Shown here piece after piece: positions 21,843 to 29,236 of a DNA stretch of 38,407 bases (within the stretch, counting starts at the first letter, position 1; each line of letters opens with the position of its first letter). Source of the DNA: CAYYNP01 sp964472545 (GTDB lineage Bacteria; Planctomycetota; Planctomycetia; Pirellulales; Thermoguttaceae). The notes under the pieces were generated by a model. That model was not told the origin of the DNA. It saw only the letters and a program-made list of their open reading frames with translations, and searched no databases. The stretch covers positions 1-38,407 of the forward strand of contig CAYYNP010000058.1 of the NCBI GenBank assembly GCA_964472545.1, written 5' to 3'. Both the position numbers and the translations under genes were made by a program.

Positions 21843-22586
21843 ATGTCGCAACTTACCGATCACGAACGGGCGGTCTACGAGTGGCAAATGTGGGTGCCGG
21901 AATTTGGCGAGGCCGGCCAGGAAAAGCTCAAGGCGGCGACGGCGCTGGTCAGCCGTTGCGGCGGGCTGGGCAGCCCGTTGAGCTATAGCTTGGCCGCCGC
22001 AGGCATCGGCAAATTGGTGATCGCTCACGGAGGAAACGTCAAGCCCAGCGATCTGAACCGGCAGATCACCATGACACACGATTGGTTGGGCAAGCCGCGA
22101 GCCGAGAGCGCCGCGATCCGCCTGCGGGAACTCAATCCGCGGCTGGAGGTCGAGGCCGTCAGCGAGAACGTCAACGATGACAACGCGGCCGATCTGGTCG
22201 CCAAGGCCGACATCGTCTTCGACTGTGCCCCGCTGTTCAGCGAGCGCTTTGCGATGAACCGTGAGTGCGTGCGGCAAGGCGTGCCGCTGGTCGAGGCGGC
22301 CATGTTCGACATGGAAGGACAAGTCACCACGATCATCCCCGGCCAGTCGCCCTGCCTGGCGTGCTTGTATTCCGAGGACCCGCCGCGTTGGAAGCGGCAG
22401 TTCCCGGTCTTCGGTGCGGTTTCGGCACTGGCGGGATCGATCGCTGCGTTGGAGGGTATCAAGGTGCTGGCCGGCTTCGGCGAGACGCTGGCGGGCACGT
22501 TGCTCTACTACGACGCCCGCAAGATGAGCTTCCAACGCATCCCCATCGCCCGGCGCCCGGACTGCCCAGTGTGCGGCGACCTGTAG
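21843..22586 (+). CDS. E1-like adenylyltransferase (HesA/MoeB/ThiF family)
   Basis: 247 residues. Nucleotide-binding RCGGLGSPLSYSLAAAGIG (38-56), the SDLNRQ arm (69-74), VFDCAP (125-130) and two zinc pairs, C171/C174 and C241/C244, define the family, which activates the Gly-Gly end of sulfur carriers by adenylation. Two departures: the Asp-rich strand after the glycine loop (LVDxD in MoeB) reads IAHGGN, and the second Asp of the D-x-x-D motif is not present. It is probably the partner of the MoaD-like carrier at 21399. AAGGA lies 8 nt before the ATG. It precedes the HD gene by 33 nt. Confidence 0.9.
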   Translation: MSQLTDHERAVYEWQMWVPEFGEAGQEKLKAATALVSRCGGLGSPLSYSLAAAGIGKLVIAHGGNVKPSDLNRQITMTHDWLGKPRAESAAIRLRELNPRLEVEAVSENVNDDNAADLVAKADIVFDCAPLFSERFAMNRECVRQGVPLVEAAMFDMEGQVTTIIPGQSPCLACLYSEDPPRWKRQFPVFGAVSALAGSIAALEGIKVLAGFGETLAGTLLYYDARKMSFQRIPIARRPDCPVCGDL

Positions 22587-22619
22587 AATCCGCCCGGGGC
22601 TTTCACGAGGTTCGACAGC

Positions 22620-23342
22620 ATGAACGCGCCACGATGTCCCGGTCAGGACATGCGTTACTGGACGCCGGAAGACGTGACCGAGGTCAATTGCCCCTACTGC
22701 AAGGCCGAGGTCGAGTTCTTCAAAGACGAGTCGTCGCTGCGTTGCGGTTCGTGTGGGCGGCGGGTGCGCAATCCGAAGATCGATCTCGGCTGTGCCAAGT
22801 GGTGCGCGTTTGCCAAGGACTGTTTGGGAGCTTTGGAGGAGATGTCCGACGAGGTGGCCTCGCTCTGCGATCGGCTGATCGCCGAGATGCGGACGACCTT
22901 CGGCGCCGACGAGCGGCGAATCCGGCACGCGCTGAAGGTGCTCAACTATGCCGAGACGATCCAGGCGGCCGAAGGCGGCGACCCGCTGACCGTCAAGGCG
23001 GCCGCAATTCTCCACGACATCGGCATCCAGGAAGCCGAGCGCAAGCACGGTTCGTCGGCCGGACGCTTTCAGGAGATCGAAGGCCCGCCGATCGCCCGGG
23101 CGATTCTCGAAAAGCACGGTATCGCGGAGGAAATGACCGAGCACGTCTGCCGCATCGTCGGCTCGCACCACAGCGCCGGCGACGTCGACACGCCCGAGTT
23201 TCGCATCGTCTGGGACGCCGACTGGCTGGTCAACCTGCCCGAAGAACACGCCGGCGCCGACCGCGAGAAGTTGGCGGCCATCATCGGTCGTGTGTTCAAA
23301 ACGGACACGGGCCGCAAGCTGGCTGAACAACTGTTGCCGTAA
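22620..23342 (+). CDS. HD-domain phosphohydrolase with Cys-rich N-terminus
   Basis: 240 residues. Residues 24-45 are a zinc ribbon (CPYC ... CGSC), followed by GCAKWCAFAKDC (about 57-68), which adds three cysteines that could bind zinc or an Fe-S cluster. From about 95 an HD domain follows: RIRHALKVL, the metal-binding HD in AILHDIG, SHHSAG and the final Asp in WDADWL. HD proteins hydrolyse phosphate esters or nucleotides; the substrate here is unknown. The Cys-rich front may sense redox state or hold a cluster. GAGG lies 9 nt before the ATG. It is the last gene of the FrdX-MoaD-HesA run, and a palindromic element follows. Confidence 0.85.
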   Translation: MNAPRCPGQDMRYWTPEDVTEVNCPYCKAEVEFFKDESSLRCGSCGRRVRNPKIDLGCAKWCAFAKDCLGALEEMSDEVASLCDRLIAEMRTTFGADERRIRHALKVLNYAETIQAAEGGDPLTVKAAAILHDIGIQEAERKHGSSAGRFQEIEGPPIARAILEKHGIAEEMTEHVCRIVGSHHSAGDVDTPEFRIVWDADWLVNLPEEHAGADREKLAAIIGRVFKTDTGRKLAEQLLP

Positions 23343-23352
23343 GTGGAAGCGG

Positions 23353-23460
23353 GTGGCTGGGGTCGAGGTGCGAGGAACGAGCACCGAGCCCCCAGTTCTG
23401 TCTCCCAGCGCGCTCGTCTGGGGGCTACGCACTCGTGCCTCGTGCTTCGACCCCAGCCAC
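23353..23460. repeat. Palindromic element, GTGGCTGGGG family
   Basis: Two 43-nt arms starting GTGGCTGGGGTCGA pair with several mismatches around a 22-nt loop. It lies between the convergent HD gene and the TIM-barrel gene. Its right arm encodes the last 11 residues and the stop codon of the TIM-barrel gene on the minus strand. Confidence 0.85.
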
Positions 23461-24396
23461 CCCAACACGCGGTTCGTCCCCCTGCGCAAGGCACGTGGCC
23501 AAATACGCCCGCGCACGGTTGATCTCACCGGTCACCCCGGCCACCGTTTCGAGAATCGGAATCCCCCGCGGCACCGGGTGCATGAAGATCTCGGTCAGGC
23601 CGGCGTAGTCGATTTTCTTGAGCGACGCCAACAGCGGCGAAAAATCGAGCTTCCCGCGGCCGGGCATCTGCTCAAGCTCTTGGGCCTTGGGCAACTTCTT
23701 CATGCAGCCCTGGCCGTGCTGCCAGGCGTAGAAGTGGACCAACTTCGGGCCGAGGTCTTCGATCAGCCGGGAAAGCAACTTCTCGTCCTGCGGCAGGTGA
23801 TACGGGGCCAATGCAATACCGAGCCTCGGCGACGTGGCGGCTTCGGCCAGGTAGCGCATCGAGTCGGGCGTGTGGATCAGGGCGTTGGCGTGGTTTTCGA
23901 TGCCGATGGTCACGCCGGTCGCCTCAGCGACCTCCAGGTGCGGCTTCATTTGCTCTACAAAGTGGGCGACGGCCCGGCGGCACTCGGCCCCGGTGAGGTT
24001 CTTCGGGCCGTGGCTGCCGGTGACGATCAACCGCCCGCCAAACTTGGCCACCACCCGCATCTCGTCCTTTAGGCTGAACGGACCCAAGTCGTATCGTGTG
24101 GTCATCGCCAAACGGACGCGATGCCGGCGCAATAACGCGGCAAACGCCTCGTGGCCCATGGCGTCCATCTGCTCCCGCTGGTCGGCGTGATGACGCGGCC
24201 AGAGATCGATCGATTCGGCGCCGGTCTTGCGAACCTCGGGCAGAATCTCGGCCAACCTCAGCTTGCCGTACATACTCGAAGCCAACGCGTAACGCAGGCT
24301 GAACGGCCGTGGTGATTCGGCGCCGCACAACAAACGCCCGAAGCCCAACCCCGCCATTCCGGCCGCTACCGCTCCGCACGCCCGGCGTCGGTCCAT
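23425..24396 (-). CDS. Exported sugar-phosphate isomerase/epimerase-like TIM-barrel protein
   Basis: 323 residues. MDRRRACGAVAAGMAGL at the start looks like a Tat signal. The mature part follows the xylose-isomerase-like TIM-barrel family (AP endonuclease family 2): SIDLWPRHH, VTIGIENHANAL and LVHFYAWQHG contain the acidic and His residues that usually bind metal. Substrate unknown; planctomycetes have many such exported proteins for carbohydrate use. The ATG at 24396 is preferred (GGTGAG 6 nt upstream); one at 24411 overlaps the DJ-1 gene. The C-terminus runs into a palindromic element, so VAGVEARGTSA is element-derived. It follows the DJ-1 gene on the same strand. Confidence 0.85.
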   Translation of the reverse strand: MDRRRACGAVAAGMAGLGFGRLLCGAESPRPFSLRYALASSMYGKLRLAEILPEVRKTGAESIDLWPRHHADQREQMDAMGHEAFAALLRRHRVRLAMTTRYDLGPFSLKDEMRVVAKFGGRLIVTGSHGPKNLTGAECRRAVAHFVEQMKPHLEVAEATGVTIGIENHANALIHTPDSMRYLAEAATSPRLGIALAPYHLPQDEKLLSRLIEDLGPKLVHFYAWQHGQGCMKKLPKAQELEQMPGRGKLDFSPLLASLKKIDYAGLTEIFMHPVPRGIPILETVAGVTGEINRARAYLATCLAQGDEPRVGVAGVEARGTSA

Positions 24397-24403
24397 GCAC
24401 AGC

Positions 24404-24976
24404 TCACCCATCGGCGGACTCCTTCAACAGACCGATGAAGTTCTTCAATAGCAGCGTATTGTCGTGGTAAGTCCGGGCGGTGACCAGGTTGCCGTCGACG
24501 ACACACGCCTGATCGACGTACGTGGCGCCGCCTTGCTGGGCGTCCATGGCACACTTGGCCACCGTGGTCACCGTACGGCCGCGAATGCAGTCGGCGGCGG
24601 TGAGGATTTCGATCCCGTGGCAGAGCGTGGCCACCGGCTTGCCGGCCTCGAAGAAGTGACGCGTGGCCCGCAACAGGTCCTCGTCGTAGCGAAGATACTC
24701 CGGCGCCCGGCCTCCGGAGACGAACAACCCGGCGAATTCCGTGGCGTCGACGTCGCGAAAGGCCACGGCCGCCTGAATGTGATAGCCGGGGCGTTCCTGG
24801 GTGATGTCCCAGGGCGGCTCGCCGGAGGGAGGGATCTCGTGCAACACCTGGTGATAGAGCCGGACTTCCGGGCCGGCCACGACCACCTCGAACCCGTCTT
24901 CCGGCAGGCGGTAGAAGGCGTACATCGTGTCGAGCACTTCCGTGGCGTCGCCCAGCGGCATGAGGATCTTGGGCAT
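24404..24976 (-). CDS. DJ-1/PfpI family protein
   Basis: 190 residues. The nucleophile elbow ATLCHGIEIL has C119 and H120, and GGRAPEYLR (88-96) holds the conserved Glu that pairs with the cysteine. Members act as cysteine proteases, glyoxalase/deglycase-type enzymes or chaperones; the sequence cannot say which. No signal peptide. AAAGGAC lies 9 nt before the ATG. The stop is next to the TIM-barrel start, so the two are cotranscribed. Confidence 0.92.
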   Translation of the reverse strand: MPKILMPLGDATEVLDTMYAFYRLPEDGFEVVVAGPEVRLYHQVLHEIPPSGEPPWDITQERPGYHIQAAVAFRDVDATEFAGLFVSGGRAPEYLRYDEDLLRATRHFFEAGKPVATLCHGIEILTAADCIRGRTVTTVAKCAMDAQQGGATYVDQACVVDGNLVTARTYHDNTLLLKNFIGLLKESADG

Positions 24977-25359
24977 GGCAATCGGGTCCTTTTCGGTTGG
25001 GGATCGTGTATTGCAGATCGAACGGTCGACGGTCTCGTTCGACTCCGAAGCCCATTATGCGGGCCGGGGCCGGAAGTGCAAGTTCGTGCGGTCCGTGGGA
25101 GGCTGCGCGGCCGAGGCAAAGCCTGCGGAATATCCGAGTTGCTCCGACGAGCATAGCACGGCGGACCTTTCCGGCTCACGTTTGCAGCAATTGCGACTTC
25201 TTGGCGCGACGCGATCACGTATTCCACCCAATTCCCAGGAGGCGCGGGGAACCCCTTTTTCCAACTTGCCCCATGTGCCGATGACACTTGTGGTTGACCA
25301 CACCGGGTTGACCAGACTGGGCGGCAGGAGGCCGACGCCGGCGACAGGAGGTTGCGACG
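24977..25359. other. Intergenic region upstream of DJ-1 and the small unknown gene
   Basis: 383 bases between divergent genes. No credible ORF with a ribosome site. A short dyad GTGGT-TG-ACCAC (25290-25301) and repeated GGTTGACCA are the only notable marks. Promoters for both genes must lie here, but none is clear. Confidence 0.5.
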
Positions 25360-25629
25360 ATGCGGATCAAACCCAAGGCAAAGCATGTGCGCCGGCTGGT
25401 AGTCGAGGCGTTCGAGGCCTTCGGTGGGCAAGAACTGGGGCCGCTCGATCTGGAAGAGACGCTCCTGATCGACGCCGGCCGTTGCGCCGCCCGATCGTAT
25501 CGCGCCGGGCCGCTGATGGCCATGTGGCTGGTCGACGTGGGCGTGGTGCAGTTCTACGACGCCGAAGGCAACATGCTCGCCACACGCGATTTCTGCTGCG
25601 ATCCTCAGCCGATGCGAAAGGCGGCCTAA
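25360..25629 (+). CDS. Small cytoplasmic protein of unknown function
   Basis: 89 residues, no signal peptide. It starts basic (MRIKPKAKHVRRLV), then is mixed alpha/beta with RAGPLMAMWLVDVGVVQFYDAEG and ends DFCCDPQPMRKAA. AGGAGG lies 8 nt before the ATG, a strong ribosome site, and codon use matches the neighbours, which supports a real gene. I do not recognise the family. It is isolated on the plus strand between two minus-strand genes and is followed by a palindromic element. Confidence 0.7.
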   Translation: MRIKPKAKHVRRLVVEAFEAFGGQELGPLDLEETLLIDAGRCAARSYRAGPLMAMWLVDVGVVQFYDAEGNMLATRDFCCDPQPMRKAA

Positions 25630-25645
25630 GCGGGAGTTGACAGTG

Positions 25646-25735
25646 CTTGCACGGTGTATAGTAGGCGTCTCGCTCCGCGAGACAGCCACATCTCGCGGAG
25701 CCACATCTCGCGGAGCGAGATGGCTACTGTGCAAG
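25646..25735. repeat. Palindromic element, TCTCGCTCCGCGAGA family
   Basis: CTTGCAC...TAG..TCTCGCTCCGCGAGA pairs with TCTCGCGGAGCGAGA..CTA.TGTGCAAG. Inside is a 15-nt unit AGCCACATCTCGCGG repeated exactly in tandem (25684-25698, 25699-25713). It lies between convergent genes, ending 17 nt before the nitrilase stop. Confidence 0.8.
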
Positions 25736-25751
25736 CATGATGCTGTTCCGC

Positions 25752-26714
25752 TTAGCGGCTTTCGGCCGCCTCGGACGACACATCAGGCAACGGCTTGACG
25801 ATCTCGCCGTAGAGCTCCGGCCGGCGTTGCTGGAAGTTGCGGCTGTGTCGGCGCGCGTGCCGCACTCCGGCCAGGTTGATCGTGGCCGTGATGTAGCGTT
25901 CACCCTTCTCGGGGCAATGCGCGAGGATTCGCGTCGGCCAGTCGCCGATCATGGTGCCGGCGCCGTAGGCCTGGTTCGTCGCCACCACCGCCACGTGGTT
26001 GCGGAACATGGCCGATCGGACGAGAAAGTCCTCCACACTGCCCCCTCGGCCGTTGATCCACACGATCACCTCCGCCCCTTTGAGCGAAAGGACTCGAAAA
26101 CTCTCGGGAAACCAGCCGTCGTAACAGGTGAGGATGCCGATGGTGCCGAAATCGAGGTCGAAGACCGGGAGGTTGTCGCCGCGCTTCATGATCCATTCGG
26201 GATCGTTCTTGACGAACCACGCGTTGTCTTTGCCCTGCGGCGGACGGGCCCAGGCCGGCTCGCCCTCGTAGCGATCGACCGCCGCGTGGGTCTTGTAATA
26301 CTTGCCGGCGATCTTGCCACCGCGGTCGAATAACAGCGCGGCGTTGGCAAACGTGCCGTCGCGATCGACCTCCCAGCAACCGACAATCACGTAGATGCCA
26401 TTCTTCGCCGCCGCTCGAGCGATCCGCTCGGTTGCCGGGCAGGGGATGGGAATTCGCCCCAGGATATACTCCGGGAAGACCACGAGTTGGGCGCCGTCTT
26501 CGCCCGCTCGATCGATGTAGCGGACCACCGCTTCGCTCGGTTCGTAGCCGGGCCGGGGCACATCGGTCTTGTCGTAGCCGAGGATTTGCACTGCGGCCAC
26601 TTTCACGCGAGCAGGCCTCTCGGGCGTCGCTTCGGCGCTTCGGGCACACGGCAAGTTAGCGCTGACGACGGTAGCCCCAATAGCCGTCGCGCAAATGAGG
26701 ATAAGCAGCTTCAT
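25752..26714 (-). CDS. Exported nitrilase-superfamily carbon-nitrogen hydrolase
   Basis: 320 residues. A Sec-type signal peptide covers about 1-27. The catalytic triad is clear: E82 in VVFPEY, K141 in GKYYKTH and C197 in ILTCYDGWFPE. Members cleave amides or nitriles, releasing ammonia or amines. The closest branch cannot be named; its export is unusual, as most nitrilases are cytoplasmic. The ATG at 26714 has CGGAG 8 nt upstream and begins the signal peptide. It is divergent from the metallophosphoesterase gene across a 196-nt gap in which I see no clear promoter. Confidence 0.92.
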   Translation of the reverse strand: MKLLILICATAIGATVVSANLPCARSAEATPERPARVKVAAVQILGYDKTDVPRPGYEPSEAVVRYIDRAGEDGAQLVVFPEYILGRIPIPCPATERIARAAAKNGIYVIVGCWEVDRDGTFANAALLFDRGGKIAGKYYKTHAAVDRYEGEPAWARPPQGKDNAWFVKNDPEWIMKRGDNLPVFDLDFGTIGILTCYDGWFPESFRVLSLKGAEVIVWINGRGGSVEDFLVRSAMFRNHVAVVATNQAYGAGTMIGDWPTRILAHCPEKGERYITATINLAGVRHARRHSRNFQQRRPELYGEIVKPLPDVSSEAAESR

Positions 26715-26910
26715 CTTCCAGGCTCCGTGGTTCCGGGTTGTCTTGATGTTGTCTCGATCGTGCAACGGCCGATATTCTACCGTACGGCGGTACCGGGCGA
26801 CAGCTAAGTCTTCCCAGCGGATTGCAGCATCCGCGCCTTTGGTGGACAATGGAAGCGGTGGGCGTCGACTCCCATCCGCGTTTGAAATCCCCTTACATGG
26901 AGCGTAATCG

Positions 26911-28599
26911 ATGATCCGACACAGATGCCGCAGTCTTTGCACACTGCTGCTCGCCGTTCTCTGGGCCTCGGCCTTCGACCGCGCGAATGCCGAGGACGCC
27001 GAGCCGCTGCCGTTCGCCGCCGGCAGCACGACGTTGGTCGTGCTGCCCGACACGGAGGTCTACACCAACAAGAATCCCCACCTCATGCGGGCACAGATTG
27101 AGTGGATCAACGAGCATCGCGTCGCGCGGAAAATCGCCTACATCCTCCATGTGGGCGACGTGACCAACCGCAACACCGATCGCGAATGGCAGGTCGCACG
27201 CGACTGCTTCGACATGCTCGGCGGCAAAGTGCCCTTCATCTTGGCCGCCGGCAACCACGACTACGACGGCACGCCCGGCCGGCTGAGCTACATGAACGAG
27301 TATTTTGACACGGACGAGATGAAGCCCTGGGGCACGTTCGGCGGCCAATACGAGCCGGGGAAGCTGGAGAACCAGTTTCACCTGATGGAAATCCAAGGCC
27401 GCAAGTGGATCGTCGTGTCGTTGGAGACCGGCCCACGCAACGCCGTGATCGACTGGGCCAACAAGGTGCTGGCCGAACACAAAGACCGCCTGGCGATCGT
27501 GCTGACACACGCGTATCTCTACTACGGCAACCAGCGATACGATCATCTCCAAGGCGGGCAACGCGCCAGCCCTTACGGTTTCTACGGCGAAGGGGCCGAC
27601 GGCCAGCAACTTTGGGACCAGCTTGTCCGAAAGCACGCCAACGTGATGATGGTGATCTGTGGCCACCTTTCCTCCGGCTACGTGGGCTACCGGACCGACG
27701 AGGGCGACTACGGAAACGTCGTACACCAGATGATGTGCGACTACGAAAAGATGTCCGGCGGCGGCATGGGGTTCCTGCGGCTGTTGGAGTTTCTGCCCGA
27801 CGGCAAGACGGTGCAAGTGCGAACGTACTCGCCGGTGACCAAGGGGACCAATCCCCGCGACGCGAAACTGGAAGAGTTCGCATTCGTACTCAAGGCGGCC
27901 GATCGCGAAACGCCGCGGGAGGTCTCCACGCCGCTCGACCCGCCGCTGAAGAAACCGATCGCGCGCTATAGCTTCGGCGGCAGCGGCGGCCATGGGGCCA
28001 AGGTCCTCGACTCGATCGGCGACGCTCACGGCGTGTTACGCAGTGAAACGGGACGCTCGAAACTCGACGGCAGCGGCCGGCTGGTGCTGGCCGGCAACGA
28101 CGCCCAGGACGGCTACGTCGACCTGCCGCCGCGTCGGCTGACCGGCCTGACCGACGTGAGCGTCGAGTTCTGGTTCACGCCGGGCGCCGAGCAATACAAC
28201 TGGAACAGCGTCTGGCGTCTGGGCGACGGAGGCGGTGATTTTTTCTGGTACACGTTCCGCACCTTGAGCGTCCATCGGGCCGAGATCGCCGTGGGCGGCG
28301 ACAACGAGGACATCCAACGCAAAGGCGTACCGGCCGCGGCGGGTAAGCCGATGCACGCGGTGGTGAGCTACGACCGCGACGGCGCCGACGGCAAGCCGTT
28401 GCTGCGGTGTTTCTACGACGGCGAGTTGGCCGGCCGGCTGACGGTGAGCAAGTTGCTGGTTGACGTCGACGACACCCAAAACCGCCTCGGACCGATCGCC
28501 GGCACGTTCGACGAACTGCGGATCTACGATTATCCGCTTGGTCCGACCGCCGTGCGCCGGAGTTTCGAGGCGGGGCCCGACGTACTGCCGGCCGACTAG
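26911..28599 (+). CDS. Secreted metallophosphoesterase with C-terminal LamG-like domain
   Basis: 562 residues. Signal peptide about 1-27. Residues 40-345 are a calcineurin-like phosphoesterase: D47 in LPDTEV, D83 in HVGDVTN, N115-H116 in AGNHDY, and later histidines in LTHAYLYYG and ICGHLSS form the two-metal site. Residues about 350-555 are a concanavalin/LamG-like beta-sandwich (YVDLPPRRLTGLTDVSVEFWF; GTFDELRIYDYPL), a likely carbohydrate or surface-binding module. TGGAG lies 8 nt before the ATG. The stop overlaps that of the convergent HEAT gene in the shared sequence CTAG. Substrate unknown; extracellular phosphate-ester hydrolysis is likely. Confidence 0.9.
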   Translation: MIRHRCRSLCTLLLAVLWASAFDRANAEDAEPLPFAAGSTTLVVLPDTEVYTNKNPHLMRAQIEWINEHRVARKIAYILHVGDVTNRNTDREWQVARDCFDMLGGKVPFILAAGNHDYDGTPGRLSYMNEYFDTDEMKPWGTFGGQYEPGKLENQFHLMEIQGRKWIVVSLETGPRNAVIDWANKVLAEHKDRLAIVLTHAYLYYGNQRYDHLQGGQRASPYGFYGEGADGQQLWDQLVRKHANVMMVICGHLSSGYVGYRTDEGDYGNVVHQMMCDYEKMSGGGMGFLRLLEFLPDGKTVQVRTYSPVTKGTNPRDAKLEEFAFVLKAADRETPREVSTPLDPPLKKPIARYSFGGSGGHGAKVLDSIGDAHGVLRSETGRSKLDGSGRLVLAGNDAQDGYVDLPPRRLTGLTDVSVEFWFTPGAEQYNWNSVWRLGDGGGDFFWYTFRTLSVHRAEIAVGGDNEDIQRKGVPAAAGKPMHAVVSYDRDGADGKPLLRCFYDGELAGRLTVSKLLVDVDDTQNRLGPIAGTFDELRIYDYPLGPTAVRRSFEAGPDVLPAD

Positions 28600-29204
28600 G
28601 GCGTCTCCGCCGACTTCCGAGCCTGGATCGCTCCGTGCGTGGCCGCCACGCGGAAGTGTTTTGGCAACTCGGCCTTGCCCACGCTCTGGTAGATCGCGGC
28701 GGCCTCGCTGCGTTCTCCGGCGGCCAAGAGCGATTCGGCACACCCCAGGCACGCGTCCGCAACCGCCGGCCGCAGCGCCGCGGGGGCCTTGGTCAACGCG
28801 CCGGTGAGGTACTCGACGGCCTCGGGTGTGGCAAGTCGCCCCAGGCTCCGGGCGGCGGCCTGAGCGACCAGCGGGTCCTCGTTGTGTAGCATGTGCGTCA
28901 GCGGTTCGACCGCTTTCGGGTCGCGGCGGACTCCGATACTGCCGATCACACCGACCAGCAACCGGCCTTCGAGCTTGTCCAGGGCCGCCAACAGCGCCGC
29001 GTCGACCGACGGGTCGGCGATCGGCTCCATCGCGTAACGGGCCATGTGGGCCAGCTTCTCGTCGCCCAACAGCGCGGCCAGCGTAGGCACGGCCTCTTTG
29101 GTACCCACGATCGCCAGGCGGCGGCAGGCGTCCATCTTCTCTTTCAGTTCGGCATTCGACTTCAATACGGCGACCGCCTCGGCGGGCGTTTTCGGTTCTG
29201 CCAT
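28596..29204 (-). CDS. HEAT-repeat protein
   Basis: 202 residues, no signal peptide. Repeated paired helices of about 30 residues (ACRRLAIVGTKEAVPTLAALLGDEKLAHMARYAME; LGRLATPEAVEYLTGAL) are the HEAT / PBS-lyase-type repeat, a protein-binding scaffold. GGGAG lies 7 nt before the ATG. It follows the Gfo/Idh/MocA gene by 32 nt on the same strand, an arrangement common in planctomycetes. Its binding partner is not known; the neighbouring oxidoreductase is a candidate. Confidence 0.9.
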   Translation of the reverse strand: MAEPKTPAEAVAVLKSNAELKEKMDACRRLAIVGTKEAVPTLAALLGDEKLAHMARYAMEPIADPSVDAALLAALDKLEGRLLVGVIGSIGVRRDPKAVEPLTHMLHNEDPLVAQAAARSLGRLATPEAVEYLTGALTKAPAALRPAVADACLGCAESLLAAGERSEAAAIYQSVGKAELPKHFRVAATHGAIQARKSAETP

Positions 29205-29236
29205 GGTGGTTCTCCCTAAAATGTTCTCGTTGTTCG

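Noticed and set aside
21798..23528. Long minus-strand open frame opposite the hesA-like and HD genes
   Set aside because: Shadow of two genes with intact motifs; it begins at no ribosome site and ends inside the promoter side of HesA.
25290..25301. Dyad GTGGT-TG-ACCAC as an operator
   Set aside because: Arms of only 5 nt and no promoter boxes beside it; such dyads are frequent by chance.
25637..25662. Perfect -35 TTGACA followed by TATAGT
   Set aside because: The spacer is only 14 nt and the sequence leads into a palindromic element between convergent genes, so there is no gene to drive.
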